Assembly (NCBI RefSeq): GCF_050314255.1
Contig: NZ_JBNPMZ010000006.1
Coordinates: 1-64,000 of the forward strand
DNA: 64,000 nucleotides
DNA from: Claveliimonas sp034178805
GTDB taxonomy: Bacteria > Bacillota > Clostridia > Lachnospirales > Lachnospiraceae
Direction of reading: 5' to 3'
Shown: piece by piece, positions 50,744 to 59,813 of the stretch
Layout of the letters: each line of letters opens with the position of its first letter
How positions within the stretch are numbered: the first letter of the stretch is position 1
The notes under the pieces: generated by a model
Database searches by the model: none
What the model saw: the letters and a program-made list of their open reading frames with translations, nothing else
What the model was told of the DNA's origin: nothing
Program-made: the position numbers and the translations under genes

Positions 50744-51913
50744 TTATTTCCGATGCTTTGCCAGAAGTGCATGAATTTTATCCGTTGGATTCAATACTGC
50801 ACTGATGGTCAGGTCATGATTCAGAGAATCAATAATTAATGCGATGAATTTACTCATATCTGCTACCTGGAAGTATGGCTTTTCCATGGCTTCCGGCGGA
50901 AGATAGGTTAGATTGGTGGTAATAACACGGTTGATATATCCTTTTTCATAGTAATCATCAAAAGCCTCAAATCCATTGGTGAAGAGGCCAAAGGTGGTAC
51001 AGACGAATACCCGTCCTGCTCCGCGTTCTTTGACCTGTCGTGCAACGTCCAGCATACTGTCACCGGAAGAAATCATGTCGTCCATGATGATGACATCTTT
51101 ACCGGTAAGATCTGTCCCCAGAAATTCGTGAGCGACGATCGGATTGCGTCCGTCTATAACAGTAGAATAATCACGGCGTTTATAGAACATACCCATGTCC
51201 ACTCCAAGAACATTGGAAAAATAAACAGCGCGGTGCATAGCGCCCTCGTCGGGGCTGATGATCATGAGATGATCCTTGTCTACGATCAGATCCGGCTCTG
51301 CCTTGAAGAGTGCTTTTATGAACTGATAAGCCGGATTAAAATTATCAAAACCAAGAAGTGGAATGGCATTCTGCACCCGCGGATCATGGGCATCAAAGGT
51401 GAGAATGTTGTCTACGCCCATATCGACAAGCTCTTCCAGTGCAAGTGCACAGTCAAGAGATTCGCGTTTGGTACGTTTGTGCTGACGGCCTTCATAGAGA
51501 AATGGCATCATGACATTAATGCGATGTGCCTTTCCGTTTGCGGCAGAAATAATACGCTTCAGATCCTGGTAATGATCATCCGGTGACATATGGTTGATGT
51601 GACCGTTTACAGAATAAGTCAGACTGTAATTGCATACATCTACCATTATAAATAAATCTTTTCCGCGGATTGACTCACCAATCATACCTTTTGCCTCACC
51701 GCTTCCAAAGCGGGGGCAGGGGCAGTCAATCAGGTAATTATCAAGCTGATAAGAACAGAAGAGTGGGGAATCAATGGACTCTTTGGTCACATCTTTACGA
51801 AATCCTACAATATAATCATTTACTTTTTTTCCTAAATCCTTGCATCCTTCCAATGCGGCAATTTTCAGCGGAGCAACGGGAAGATCCCTCTCCAGTAATT
51901 TAATGTTTGGCAT
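50744..51913 (-). CDS. prs: Ribose-phosphate pyrophosphokinase (long form)
   Basis: Makes PRPP from ribose 5-phosphate and ATP for nucleotide, histidine and tryptophan synthesis. It has 389 residues, about 70 more than the classical enzyme. The PRPP-binding loop VIIMDDMISSGDSM and the flexible-loop region FDAHDPRVQNAIP are visible, as is KRRDYSTVIDGRNP. The classical motif around the catalytic His (DLHAGQ) reads TFDAHDP here, so it belongs to a divergent clostridial branch. AGGAGAT lies 4-5 bases before the ATG. It is a single gene; a second, standard prs may exist elsewhere. Confidence 0.9.
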   Translation of the reverse strand: MPNIKLLERDLPVAPLKIAALEGCKDLGKKVNDYIVGFRKDVTKESIDSPLFCSYQLDNYLIDCPCPRFGSGEAKGMIGESIRGKDLFIMVDVCNYSLTYSVNGHINHMSPDDHYQDLKRIISAANGKAHRINVMMPFLYEGRQHKRTKRESLDCALALEELVDMGVDNILTFDAHDPRVQNAIPLLGFDNFNPAYQFIKALFKAEPDLIVDKDHLMIISPDEGAMHRAVYFSNVLGVDMGMFYKRRDYSTVIDGRNPIVAHEFLGTDLTGKDVIIMDDMISSGDSMLDVARQVKERGAGRVFVCTTFGLFTNGFEAFDDYYEKGYINRVITTNLTYLPPEAMEKPYFQVADMSKFIALIIDSLNHDLTISAVLNPTDKIHALLAKHRK

Positions 51914-52081
51914 AAGTATCTCCTAAAGTTTATTTTTATCCTTATAGTCTATATTATTTATATCACTTTCTATACAAAAAGGTCAACTAAAATGAAAGGA
52001 ATATGTTATACTATACGGGAAGGACAGGTAAGAATGTTCTTTAGATAAAAAAGACGAATATCGACAGATAGGAGTATATAC

Positions 52082-53392
52082 ATGAAACATGAACATCGAA
52101 TAAAAGAAATTGAGGCGGGAAGTATTGCAGATGAGCTGGGACTTGAGCCGGGTGACAGGCTGCTTGCCATTAATGATAATGAGATTGAGGATGTCTTTGA
52201 CTATCACTACTATGTAAATGATGAAGAACTCGTGCTTCTGGTGGAAAAGCCGGATGGAGAACAGTGGGAGCTGGAGATTGAGAAGGATTATGAAGAGGAC
52301 CTGGGAATCGTATTTGAGCAGGGATTGATGGATGAATACAGAAGCTGCCGCAATAAGTGCATGTTCTGTTTTATTGATCAGATGCCGAAAGGAATGCGGG
52401 ATACACTCTATTTTAAAGATGATGACTCAAGACTTTCCTTTTTACAGGGGAATTATATAACCTTAACAAATATGAGTGACCATGATATTGAAAGGATTGT
52501 CCGTTATCATCTGGAGCCAATTAATATTTCATTTCATACGACCAATCCGGAACTTCGCTGCCGCATGCTTCACAACCGCTTTGCGGGGGATGCACTTAGG
52601 AAAGTGAAGACTCTCTATGAGGGAAGGATACAGATGAATGGTCAGATCGTTCTCTGCAAGGGAATTAACGACGGAGAAGAACTGGAGCGCAGTATCAGAG
52701 ATATGGCAGAGTATCTTCCTTATCTCCAGAGTGTTTCTGTAGTTCCGGTTGGACTTACGAAATACAGGGAAGGTCTGGAGCCTCTTGAATCATTTACCAG
52801 GGAGGATGCCAGACAAGTGCTGGACATTATTCACCGCTGGCAGAAAAAGCTTTATGAAAAATGGGGGCTTCATTTTATTCATGCCGGAGATGAATGGTAT
52901 ATTCTGGCAGAAGAAGAGGTTCCGGAGGAGGAGCGTTATGACGGATACCTGCAGCTGGAAAATGGTGTGGGAATGCTGCGGCTTCTGGAAAATGAATTTG
53001 AGGAAGCGTATGCTCTCCTGCAGGGAGATAATATGGCGAGAAGTGTATCGGTGGCTACAGGACTTCTTGCAGCTCCTTATATTCAGAAATTTGCAGACCG
53101 GCTTAAGGAGAAATATCCGAATACCGATATCAAAGTCTGGCCGATCAAAAATGAGTTTTTTGGTGAGAAGATCACAGTATCCGGTCTGATTACCGGACAG
53201 GATCTGGTAAAACAGTTAAAGGGACAGGATCTGGGAGAACGACTATTACTTCCATGTAATATGTTCCGAAGTCAGGAAGAGGTATTTCTGGATGACATGA
53301 CTCTGTCTGAACTGAAAGATACTTTACAAGTAGAGGCAGATATTGTAAAATCAAGCGGACAAGATTTTATTGATGCGGTGCTTGGAGCATAG
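52082..53392 (+). CDS. PDZ-radical SAM-DUF512 protein
   Basis: Uncharacterised iron-sulfur protein of the DUF512 family, 436 residues. Residues 1-70 form a PDZ-like domain (ELGLEPGDRLLAINDNEI). The radical SAM core follows with cluster cysteines in CRNKCMFCFIDQMP (a CxxxCxxC motif; third Cys followed by Phe), and the C-terminal DUF512 includes HAGDEWYILAEEEVPEEE and PCNMFRS. The family is found in anaerobes and is thought to be a maturase or cofactor enzyme; the substrate is unknown. Its usual neighbour in clostridia is der, which lies 75 bases downstream here. ATG follows ATAGGAG by 6 bases. Confidence 0.9.
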   Translation: MKHEHRIKEIEAGSIADELGLEPGDRLLAINDNEIEDVFDYHYYVNDEELVLLVEKPDGEQWELEIEKDYEEDLGIVFEQGLMDEYRSCRNKCMFCFIDQMPKGMRDTLYFKDDDSRLSFLQGNYITLTNMSDHDIERIVRYHLEPINISFHTTNPELRCRMLHNRFAGDALRKVKTLYEGRIQMNGQIVLCKGINDGEELERSIRDMAEYLPYLQSVSVVPVGLTKYREGLEPLESFTREDARQVLDIIHRWQKKLYEKWGLHFIHAGDEWYILAEEEVPEEERYDGYLQLENGVGMLRLLENEFEEAYALLQGDNMARSVSVATGLLAAPYIQKFADRLKEKYPNTDIKVWPIKNEFFGEKITVSGLITGQDLVKQLKGQDLGERLLLPCNMFRSQEEVFLDDMTLSELKDTLQVEADIVKSSGQDFIDAVLGA

Positions 53393-53467
53393 AGCAGAAG
53401 AGGAATCGAATAAATCTTGTCAAAAAAATAGAGAAACAGATAGAAATACAGATAGAGGAGGTTTATC

Positions 53468-54796
53468 ATGAGTAAACCAGTGGTGGCCATTGTTGGAAGG
53501 CCAAATGTAGGAAAGTCAACCCTGTTCAATGTACTTGCGGGAGAGATGATTTCCATCGTTAAAGATACACCGGGAGTGACCAGAGACCGGATTTATGCGG
53601 AGGTTAACTGGCTGGATAAGGATTTTACTCTGATTGATACCGGAGGAATTGAGCCGGAGAGCAAGGATATTATTTTGTCTCAGATGAGAGAGCAGGCACA
53701 GATTGCCATTGATACGGCAGATGTGATCATATTTATCACGGATGTGCGTCAGGGGCTTGTTGATTCTGATTCCAAGGTGGCAGATATGCTTCGCCGTTCC
53801 GGAAAGCCGGTGATCCTGGTAGTGAATAAGGTGGATAATTTTGATAAGTTCATGCCGGATGTGTATGAATTCTACAATCTGGGAATCGGGGATCCGATTC
53901 CGATTTCTGCTGCATCACGCCTGGGACTGGGAGACATGCTGGATGCGGTTACCGCACTCTTCCCGGAGCATGAAGGAGAGGAAGAGGAGGATGAGCGTCC
54001 GAGAATTGCAATCGTAGGAAAGCCGAACGTAGGGAAGTCCTCCATTGTAAATAAGCTTCTGGGTGAGCAGAGAGTCATTGTATCGGATATCGCTGGCACG
54101 ACCAGGGATGCGATTGACACGGAAATCGTGCATAACGGAAAAGAATACGTGTTTATTGATACGGCAGGACTTCGCCGGAAGAACAAGATCAAGGAAGAGA
54201 TTGAACGTTACAGTATTATTCGAACTGTGACGGCGGTGGAGCGCGCAGATGTGGTTCTGGTAGTAATTGATGCTGCGGAAGGTGTTACGGAGCAGGATGC
54301 AAAGATTGCAGGAATTGCCCATGAGAGAGGCAAGGGTGTGATTATTGTTGTTAATAAATGGGATGCCATTGAGAAAAATGACAGAACCATGCGCGAGTAT
54401 GAAGGAAGAGTGCGTCAGGTTCTTTCTTTCATGCCGTATGCGGAGATCATGTATGTGTCCGCTCTAACGGGACAGAGGCTTCCGAAACTGTTCGATATGA
54501 TAGATATGGTCATTGAGAATCAGACCCTGCGTGTGGCAACCGGTGTATTGAATGAAATTATGATGGAGGCAGTGGCTATGCAGCAGCCGCCTTCAGATAA
54601 GGGTAAGAGACTGAAGCTCTATTATATTACCCAGGTATCGGTAAAACCACCTACATTTGTTATTTTTGTAAATGATAAGGAACTCATGCATTTTTCCTAT
54701 ACCAGATATCTGGAAAATAAGATCCGGGAGGCATTTGGTTTCCGGGGAACTTCGCTGAAGTTCTTTATTCGTGAGCGTAAAGAAAAGGAGAAATAG
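53468..54796 (+). CDS. der: Ribosome biogenesis GTPase Der
   Basis: Double GTPase (EngA) needed for 50S assembly, 442 residues. G domain 1 has GRPNVGKST (G1), DTPGVTRD, DTGG (G3) and NKVD (G4). G domain 2 begins near residue 180 with GKPNVGKSS, DTAG and NKWD. The C-terminal KH-like domain (about 350-442) carries TRYLENKIREAFGFRGTSL. GAGGAGG lies 7 bases before the ATG. It runs directly into plsY and gpsA, a common Firmicute order. Confidence 0.97.
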   Translation: MSKPVVAIVGRPNVGKSTLFNVLAGEMISIVKDTPGVTRDRIYAEVNWLDKDFTLIDTGGIEPESKDIILSQMREQAQIAIDTADVIIFITDVRQGLVDSDSKVADMLRRSGKPVILVVNKVDNFDKFMPDVYEFYNLGIGDPIPISAASRLGLGDMLDAVTALFPEHEGEEEEDERPRIAIVGKPNVGKSSIVNKLLGEQRVIVSDIAGTTRDAIDTEIVHNGKEYVFIDTAGLRRKNKIKEEIERYSIIRTVTAVERADVVLVVIDAAEGVTEQDAKIAGIAHERGKGVIIVVNKWDAIEKNDRTMREYEGRVRQVLSFMPYAEIMYVSALTGQRLPKLFDMIDMVIENQTLRVATGVLNEIMMEAVAMQQPPSDKGKRLKLYYITQVSVKPPTFVIFVNDKELMHFSYTRYLENKIREAFGFRGTSLKFFIRERKEKEK

Positions 54797-54797
54797 A

Positions 54798-55439
54798 ATG
54801 GAACGATTGATATGTGTGATCATCGGATATGCATTTGGGCTTTTTCAGACGGGATATCTGTATGGCAAGACCCAGAATATTGATATCCGTAAATATGGAA
54901 GCGGAAATGCAGGGACAACCAATGCTCTGCGTACTTTGGGGTGGAAAGCAGGGCTTATAACATTCCTGGGGGATGCGTTCAAGTGCATTTTCGCGGTTGT
55001 GACCGTTCATCTCATCTTTGGAAAATCTCATCCGGAGATGATACCGGTTCTCGCCATGTATGCGGGTATTGGTGCAGTGCTGGGACATAACTATCCGTTT
55101 TATATGAAATTTAAAGGCGGAAAGGGAATTGCCGCTACGGCAGGACTGATTGCCAGTACGGTAAATATCTGGATGGTGCTGATTTGTCTTGTTGTGTTTG
55201 TAGGCGTTGTTGCGTTAACCAGATATGTATCTCTGGGCTCCCTTATCGTGGTTCTGGTTTACCTGGCTGAGATTGTGATCTTTGGTCAGATGGGAGGCTT
55301 TGGGGTAAGTCAGGGACAATGTTATGAGATTTATGCGCTTGCAGGAGTGCTGGTGGTATCGGCATTTTATAAGCATAAAGAAAATATAAAGCGACTGCTG
55401 TCAGGGACAGAGAATAAATTAAGTGTCGCAAAAAAATAA
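54798..55439 (+). CDS. plsY: Glycerol-3-phosphate acyltransferase PlsY
   Basis: Membrane enzyme using acyl-phosphate to acylate glycerol 3-phosphate, the first step of phospholipid synthesis. It has 213 residues. Five to six hydrophobic segments; signatures SGNAGTTNALRTLG (residues 36-49), GHNYPFYMKFKGGKGIA and a third glycine-rich motif. The start at 54798 is set by AAAAGGAGAAATAG; the open frame reaches back into der. Its neighbour gpsA makes the glycerol 3-phosphate substrate, so the two form a short phospholipid unit. Confidence 0.95.
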   Translation: MERLICVIIGYAFGLFQTGYLYGKTQNIDIRKYGSGNAGTTNALRTLGWKAGLITFLGDAFKCIFAVVTVHLIFGKSHPEMIPVLAMYAGIGAVLGHNYPFYMKFKGGKGIAATAGLIASTVNIWMVLICLVVFVGVVALTRYVSLGSLIVVLVYLAEIVIFGQMGGFGVSQGQCYEIYALAGVLVVSAFYKHKENIKRLLSGTENKLSVAKK

Positions 55440-55464
55440 GAGCATTTGAGAGGAGGATGTATGA

Positions 55465-56478
55465 ATGGCAAAAGCAGGTATTATGGGAGCAGGAAGCTGG
55501 GGAACTGCACTGGCGCTTCTGCTTCATAAGAATGGCCATGAGGTGACAGTTTGGTCAATCAGTGAGGAAGAGGTGCAGATGCTTTCAAAAGAAAGGGAGC
55601 ATAAGTCCAAGCTTCCGGGGGTGAAGCTTCCGGAGGACATGGTATTTACCTCTGATATGGAGAAGGCTATTGTGGGAAAGGATTTTGTAGTTATGGCAGT
55701 ACCGTCTCCATTTACCCGCGGTACGGCAAGAAAGATGAAGCCGTATGTGAAGGAAGGTCAGATTCTGGTGGATGTGGCCAAGGGAATTGAGGAGAGTACA
55801 CTGATGACGCTGTCACAGCAGATTGAGGAAGAGATTCCGCAGGCAGATGTGGCCGTACTTTCCGGACCGAGCCATGCAGAGGAAGTAGGACGAGAGCTTC
55901 CGACGATTGTAGTTGTTGGTGCGAAGACCAAAGAAACTGCAGATTATCTGCAGGAGATGTTTATGAATGAGGTGTTCCGTGTGTATACCAGTCCGGATAT
56001 TCTGGGAATGGAGCTGGGCGGTTCTCTGAAGAATGTTATTGCACTTGCGGCAGGTATTGCAGACGGTCTTGGATATGGGGATAATACTAAGGCAGCTCTG
56101 ATTACCAGAGGAATCCAGGAGATTGCAAGGCTTGGAGTCAAAATGGGAGGAGCAATCGAGAGTTTTACCGGTCTTACGGGAATCGGAGACCTGATTGTTA
56201 CCTGTGCCAGTGTACATAGCCGGAACCGAAAGGCCGGTTATCTGATTGGACAGGGAATGTCCATGCAGGAGGCCATGGACGAGGTAAAGATGGTAGTGGA
56301 AGGAGTGTATTCTACAAAGGCGGCAGTGAAGCTGGGTAAGAAATATGGGGTAGACCTTCCGATTATTGAACAGGTGAATGCAGTGCTTTTTGAAGGAAAG
56401 AGTGCTTCAGAAGCTGTTAAAGAGCTGATGATGCGTGAGGGCAAGGCAGAGCATACTGCAAAACCATGGGATGAATAA
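55465..56478 (+). CDS. gpsA: NAD(P)H-dependent glycerol-3-phosphate dehydrogenase
   Basis: Reduces dihydroxyacetone phosphate to sn-glycerol 3-phosphate for phospholipid synthesis. It has 337 residues. NAD-binding motif MGAGSWGTALALLL (residues 8-21), SGPSHAEEV with a catalytic-region Ser, the active-site lysine in GGSLKNVIALAAG, and NTKAALITRGIQEI. GAGGAGG lies about 7 bases before the ATG. It follows plsY by 25 bases and ends with a terminator before spoIVA. Confidence 0.97.
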   Translation: MAKAGIMGAGSWGTALALLLHKNGHEVTVWSISEEEVQMLSKEREHKSKLPGVKLPEDMVFTSDMEKAIVGKDFVVMAVPSPFTRGTARKMKPYVKEGQILVDVAKGIEESTLMTLSQQIEEEIPQADVAVLSGPSHAEEVGRELPTIVVVGAKTKETADYLQEMFMNEVFRVYTSPDILGMELGGSLKNVIALAAGIADGLGYGDNTKAALITRGIQEIARLGVKMGGAIESFTGLTGIGDLIVTCASVHSRNRKAGYLIGQGMSMQEAMDEVKMVVEGVYSTKAAVKLGKKYGVDLPIIEQVNAVLFEGKSASEAVKELMMREGKAEHTAKPWDE

Positions 56479-56486
56479 GAGATGAG

Positions 56487-56530
56487 AAAAAGAGCAGCTT
56501 TTCCAGTAAAATGGAGGAGCTGCTCTTTTC
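56487..56530 (+). terminator. Intrinsic terminator after gpsA
   Basis: AAAAGAGCAGCT and AGCTGCTCTTTT arms with inner TCCA/TGGA pair, loop GTAAAA, flanked by A and T runs. Confidence 0.9.
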
Positions 56531-56593
56531 ACAGGTCTAAAATGGGACATCGCAGCATATACTCTAACAGCATATTGGGAAGGGGCATGGTAT

Positions 56594-58066
56594 ATGGAGC
56601 GGTATCATTTGTATAAGGATATACAGGCAAGGACAAATGGAGAGATTTACATAGGAGTGGTAGGACCGGTACGTACCGGGAAGTCCACTTTTATCAAACG
56701 GTTTATGGATGTGCTGGTTCTGCCGCATATGACGGATGAACATGTATCGGCAAGAACGAGGGATGAGCTTCCCCAGTCGGCATCCGGGAAGACCATTATG
56801 ACTACGGAACCTAAATTTGTACCCAAGGAAGCTGCTGAAATCCAGATTTCCGATGACGTGTCGGTAAAAGTCCGGCTGATAGACTGTGTGGGGTATATGG
56901 TGGACGGAGCTTCCGGACATGTGGAGAATAATCAGGAACGGCAGGTGAAGACGCCCTGGTTTGATTATGAGATTCCATTTACCAAAGCGGCTGCAATCGG
57001 GACGAGGAAGGTAATACATGAACATTCCACGATAGGGATTGTGGTAACTACGGATGGAAGTATCGGAGAAATTCCAAGAGAAAATTACAGGGAAGCAGAA
57101 GAAAAGACGATCCGCGAGCTGCAAAGCATCGGGAAACCTTTTGTGGTGATTGTGAACTCTAAGAAGCCTTATAGTGAGGAAGCCAAAACAGTTGTGGAGG
57201 AACTGGGAAATGCTTATCAGGTTCAGGCGATTGCCGCAAACTGTGAGCAGCTAAAAGAAGAGGATATTCACCGGATTATGGAAGCGGTTTTGTTTGAATT
57301 CCCGGTTTCAGAGGTGCAGTTCTTTATTCCAAAGTGGGTTGAAATGCTTCCGAGGGACCACAAAATCAAATCGGATCTTCTCGTACATATCAGGCAGGTC
57401 ATGGAGAAGATGACGGAGATCCGGGATGCATCCAGGGGTATAGAGAAGCCGGACAGTATGTATATCGAAGATATGCGGGTAGAAAAAATTGAGATGGATA
57501 CAGGATGTGTCAAAATCCGGATTCAGGTTGCAGAATCTTATTATTATGAGATGCTAAGTGACCTTACCGGAACCAGGATTGAGGGGCAGTATGAACTGAT
57601 TGCCCAGATGAAGAAAATGGCAGAGCTTCAAAAAGAGTATGAGGGAATTCGGGATGCCTTTACTTCTGTGAAAATGAAAGGGTACGGCGTGGTAAGTCCG
57701 CGAAGGGATGAGATCACTTTAGATGAGCCGGAGGTCATCAAACAGGGCAATAAATTCGGCGTGAAGATCCATTCCAAGGCACCTTCCATTCACCTGATAC
57801 GGGCAAACATTGAGACAGAGATTGCTCCTATCGTAGGAAGTGAACAGCAGGCCAAAGACCTGATCCAGTATATTAAAGAGACAGGAGAAAAAGAAGGAGG
57901 AATCTGGGGAACCAGTATTTTCGGTAAGTCTATCGAGGAGCTGGTCATGGACGGAATGAAAAACAAGATGGCTGTTATCAACGAAGAGAGCCAGGTAAAA
58001 CTGCAGGACACCATGCAGAAGATTGTGAACGACTCCAACGGAGGACTGGTATGCATTATAATTTGA
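56594..58066 (+). CDS. spoIVA: Stage IV sporulation protein A
   Basis: Morphogenetic ATPase that polymerises on the forespore surface and founds the spore coat. It has 490 residues, the family norm (492 in B. subtilis). It begins MERYHLYKDIQARTNGEIYI; Walker A is GPVRTGKSTF (residues 24-33); the C-terminal anchoring tail ends SNGGLVCIII. A possible sigma-E -10 element (CATATACT, 56556-56563) lies about 30 bases before the ATG, with an unclear -35. It stands between gpsA and the alcohol dehydrogenase unit. With the GerA protein it shows sporulation capacity. Confidence 0.97.
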   Translation: MERYHLYKDIQARTNGEIYIGVVGPVRTGKSTFIKRFMDVLVLPHMTDEHVSARTRDELPQSASGKTIMTTEPKFVPKEAAEIQISDDVSVKVRLIDCVGYMVDGASGHVENNQERQVKTPWFDYEIPFTKAAAIGTRKVIHEHSTIGIVVTTDGSIGEIPRENYREAEEKTIRELQSIGKPFVVIVNSKKPYSEEAKTVVEELGNAYQVQAIAANCEQLKEEDIHRIMEAVLFEFPVSEVQFFIPKWVEMLPRDHKIKSDLLVHIRQVMEKMTEIRDASRGIEKPDSMYIEDMRVEKIEMDTGCVKIRIQVAESYYYEMLSDLTGTRIEGQYELIAQMKKMAELQKEYEGIRDAFTSVKMKGYGVVSPRRDEITLDEPEVIKQGNKFGVKIHSKAPSIHLIRANIETEIAPIVGSEQQAKDLIQYIKETGEKEGGIWGTSIFGKSIEELVMDGMKNKMAVINEESQVKLQDTMQKIVNDSNGGLVCIII

Positions 58067-58096
58067 AAATATGTTAGAAAATTAACATAGATAGGC

Positions 58097-58125
58097 TTGA
58101 AATCAGCATGACATGTGGATATAAT
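58097..58125 (+). promoter_or_regulatory. Promoter of alcohol dehydrogenase leader
   Basis: TTGAAA (58097-58102), 17 bases, TATAAT (58120-58125). Transcript start near 58132. Confidence 0.8.
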
Positions 58126-58131
58126 TAGGAA

Positions 58132-58229
58132 AGGATTAAAAATATTCGCGGACAAAGATGTTGCGGGAGCTGTGTGCCGGAAGACATGCAGTTTTGCAGC
58201 ATCTTTTTTTACTGTTACTGTTTTCCGCG
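58132..58229 (+). ncRNA. Short attenuator leader before alcohol dehydrogenase
   Basis: A hairpin with AAAGATGTTGC (58154-58164) and GCAGCATCTTT (58196-58206), followed by a T-run, is an intrinsic terminator about 70 bases after the promoter and 40 before the start codon. CGCGGA (58147-58152) and TCCGCG (58224-58229) can pair around it. The loop contains an inner CTGTG/CATGCAG-like pairing. No known riboswitch motif is recognised. Confidence 0.6.
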
Positions 58230-58249
58230 GCAGAAAAGGAGAGATTGAA

Positions 58250-59398
58250 ATGAATGATTTTACATTTAAAGTACCTCAGGATATTGTTTTTGGAGTGGGT
58301 TCTCTGAAAAAGCTTCCGGAATTACTGGAAAAGAGCGGCTCTAAGAAGATGATGATCGTATCTGACCGGGGTCTTGAGAAGCTGGGAGTTGTAAAAAAGG
58401 TTGTGGATATTGTAGAGGCAGATGGAATTGAAACCTGTACATTTCTTGATATTTTGCCGAATCCTACGGTAGATATGGTAGATGCTGCTACTAAAATGTA
58501 TAAGGAGTCCGGAGCCACCAGTATTGTGGCACTGGGAGGAGGAAGCCCTATGGACGTGGCGAAAGCAGTGGGTGTACTGGCCCGTTATGGAGGTTCAATT
58601 ACAGAGTATGAGGGAGCACATCTGGTGCCTGGACCGATTGAACCGATCATCGCCATTCCGACTACGGCCGGAACAGGAAGCGAAGTGACAGCTTTTTCCG
58701 TAATTACCGATACATCAAGAAATTATAAATTAACAGTATTCAGCTATGAGCTTCTGCCGAAGTATGCTCTTCTGGATCCGGAAATGATCATGTCCGTACC
58801 GCCGTCAGTGGCAGCTTCCTGCGGAATCGATGCGCTGATCCACGCATGGGAGGCATATACATCCCTGGGAGCCTCTCCATTTTCTGATGCCATGGCAGAA
58901 AAGGCAATGGAATTGATTGGAGGAAATATCCGTCGTTTTGTGGCAAACCGTAAAGACGAAGAGGCAGCCTGTGCCATGATGTCGGGAAGTATGTTTGCAG
59001 GAATTGCATTTGCATGGGCAAGACTTGGCAACGTACATGCCATGTCCCATCCGGTAAGCGCCTTCTTCGGCGTTCCGCATGGAGTTGCCAATTCCATTCT
59101 GCTTCCGGTAATTGTAGAGTACAATGCACTGGCAGATCACGGACGTTATGAGAAAATCTATAATTACATCCGTGAGAAGAAGGAGCCGGCAGTAGATTTT
59201 AAGCCGCAGATGCTGGTCGATGAGATTAAAAAGCTGAATGCGGATCTTGGAATTCCGAAGACTCTGTCAGAGGTTGGTGTGACAGAAGATAAGATTCCAC
59301 AGATGGCTGAGGATGCCATGAAGAGCGGTAATATTGCAGCAAATCCGCGTCAGACAACCTTAAAGGATGTCATTATGCTGTATCACAAAGCATTATAG
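58250..59398 (+). CDS. Iron-containing alcohol dehydrogenase
   Basis: Group III alcohol dehydrogenase (PF00465), 382 residues, reducing an aldehyde or ketone with NAD(P)H. The cofactor site GGGSPMDVAKAVG is near residue 95, PTTAGTGSEVTAFSVI near residue 140, and metal-binding histidines lie in GNVHAMSHPVSAFFGVPHG. The start at 58250 has AAAAGGAGAG 6-8 bases upstream; the frame is open back to 58115 through the leader. Relatives act on butanol, propanediol or lactaldehyde, and the substrate here is not readable. It is a single gene after spoIVA with its own promoter and attenuator. Confidence 0.93.
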   Translation: MNDFTFKVPQDIVFGVGSLKKLPELLEKSGSKKMMIVSDRGLEKLGVVKKVVDIVEADGIETCTFLDILPNPTVDMVDAATKMYKESGATSIVALGGGSPMDVAKAVGVLARYGGSITEYEGAHLVPGPIEPIIAIPTTAGTGSEVTAFSVITDTSRNYKLTVFSYELLPKYALLDPEMIMSVPPSVAASCGIDALIHAWEAYTSLGASPFSDAMAEKAMELIGGNIRRFVANRKDEEAACAMMSGSMFAGIAFAWARLGNVHAMSHPVSAFFGVPHGVANSILLPVIVEYNALADHGRYEKIYNYIREKKEPAVDFKPQMLVDEIKKLNADLGIPKTLSEVGVTEDKIPQMAEDAMKSGNIAANPRQTTLKDVIMLYHKAL

Positions 59399-59470
59399 AA
59401 TAGTTCAGAATCGAAATATGTGTTTTCAGAAGTTATACTGTAAGTAAAGTTTTGAAACGGAAGAACAGCC

Positions 59471-59688
59471 ATGGCAGTAGTTGCAAGTATGCTGAATTGT
59501 GCGCACCGCTCCAAGATTCCGTTAAGGAAATATAAAAGAAAAAACGGTGAAAAATGTTATGGATGTACATTGGATGCTGTAACAATATCAAGGATCATTA
59601 GTCCGTACGAGATACATACAATCTTCTAGGCGAAAAAGATCTGGTTCATTGTGCAAATTATACGCCGATAGAAGATGATTTGGTTTAA
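59471..59688 (+). pseudogene. Small decayed ORF with probable frameshift
   Basis: From the ATG at 59471 an ORF of 52 codons reads MAVVASMLNCAHRSKIPLRK and on to TISRIISP before a stop at 59629. From about 59602 a neighbouring frame continues with RDTYNLLGEKDLVHCANY and ends at 59688. The two parts look like one protein of about 70 residues split by a frameshift. I do not recognise it. There is no clear ribosome site. It lies in the accessory stretch after the alcohol dehydrogenase. Confidence 0.35.
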
Positions 59689-59722
59689 GTGGTGAGTTTA
59701 ACGTCACGGAGTTAAGACAGAT

Positions 59723-59754
59723 AGGAAGTGGTCTATTAGGCGGCTTCCTTTTTT
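59723..59754 (+). terminator. Terminator-like hairpin in accessory stretch
   Basis: AGGAAG (59723-59728) and CTTCCT (59744-59749), loop of 15 bases, T-run to 59754. Confidence 0.6.
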
Positions 59755-59813
59755 ATAGGTTGAAAGTAATTTCACTGTTGTCAAATGCATTGTAGCAGGC
59801 GTATACCGCATTA

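Noticed and set aside
58115..58249. N-terminal extension of the alcohol dehydrogenase
   Set aside because: It overlaps the promoter and attenuator; the family start fits 58250 with AAAAGGAG.
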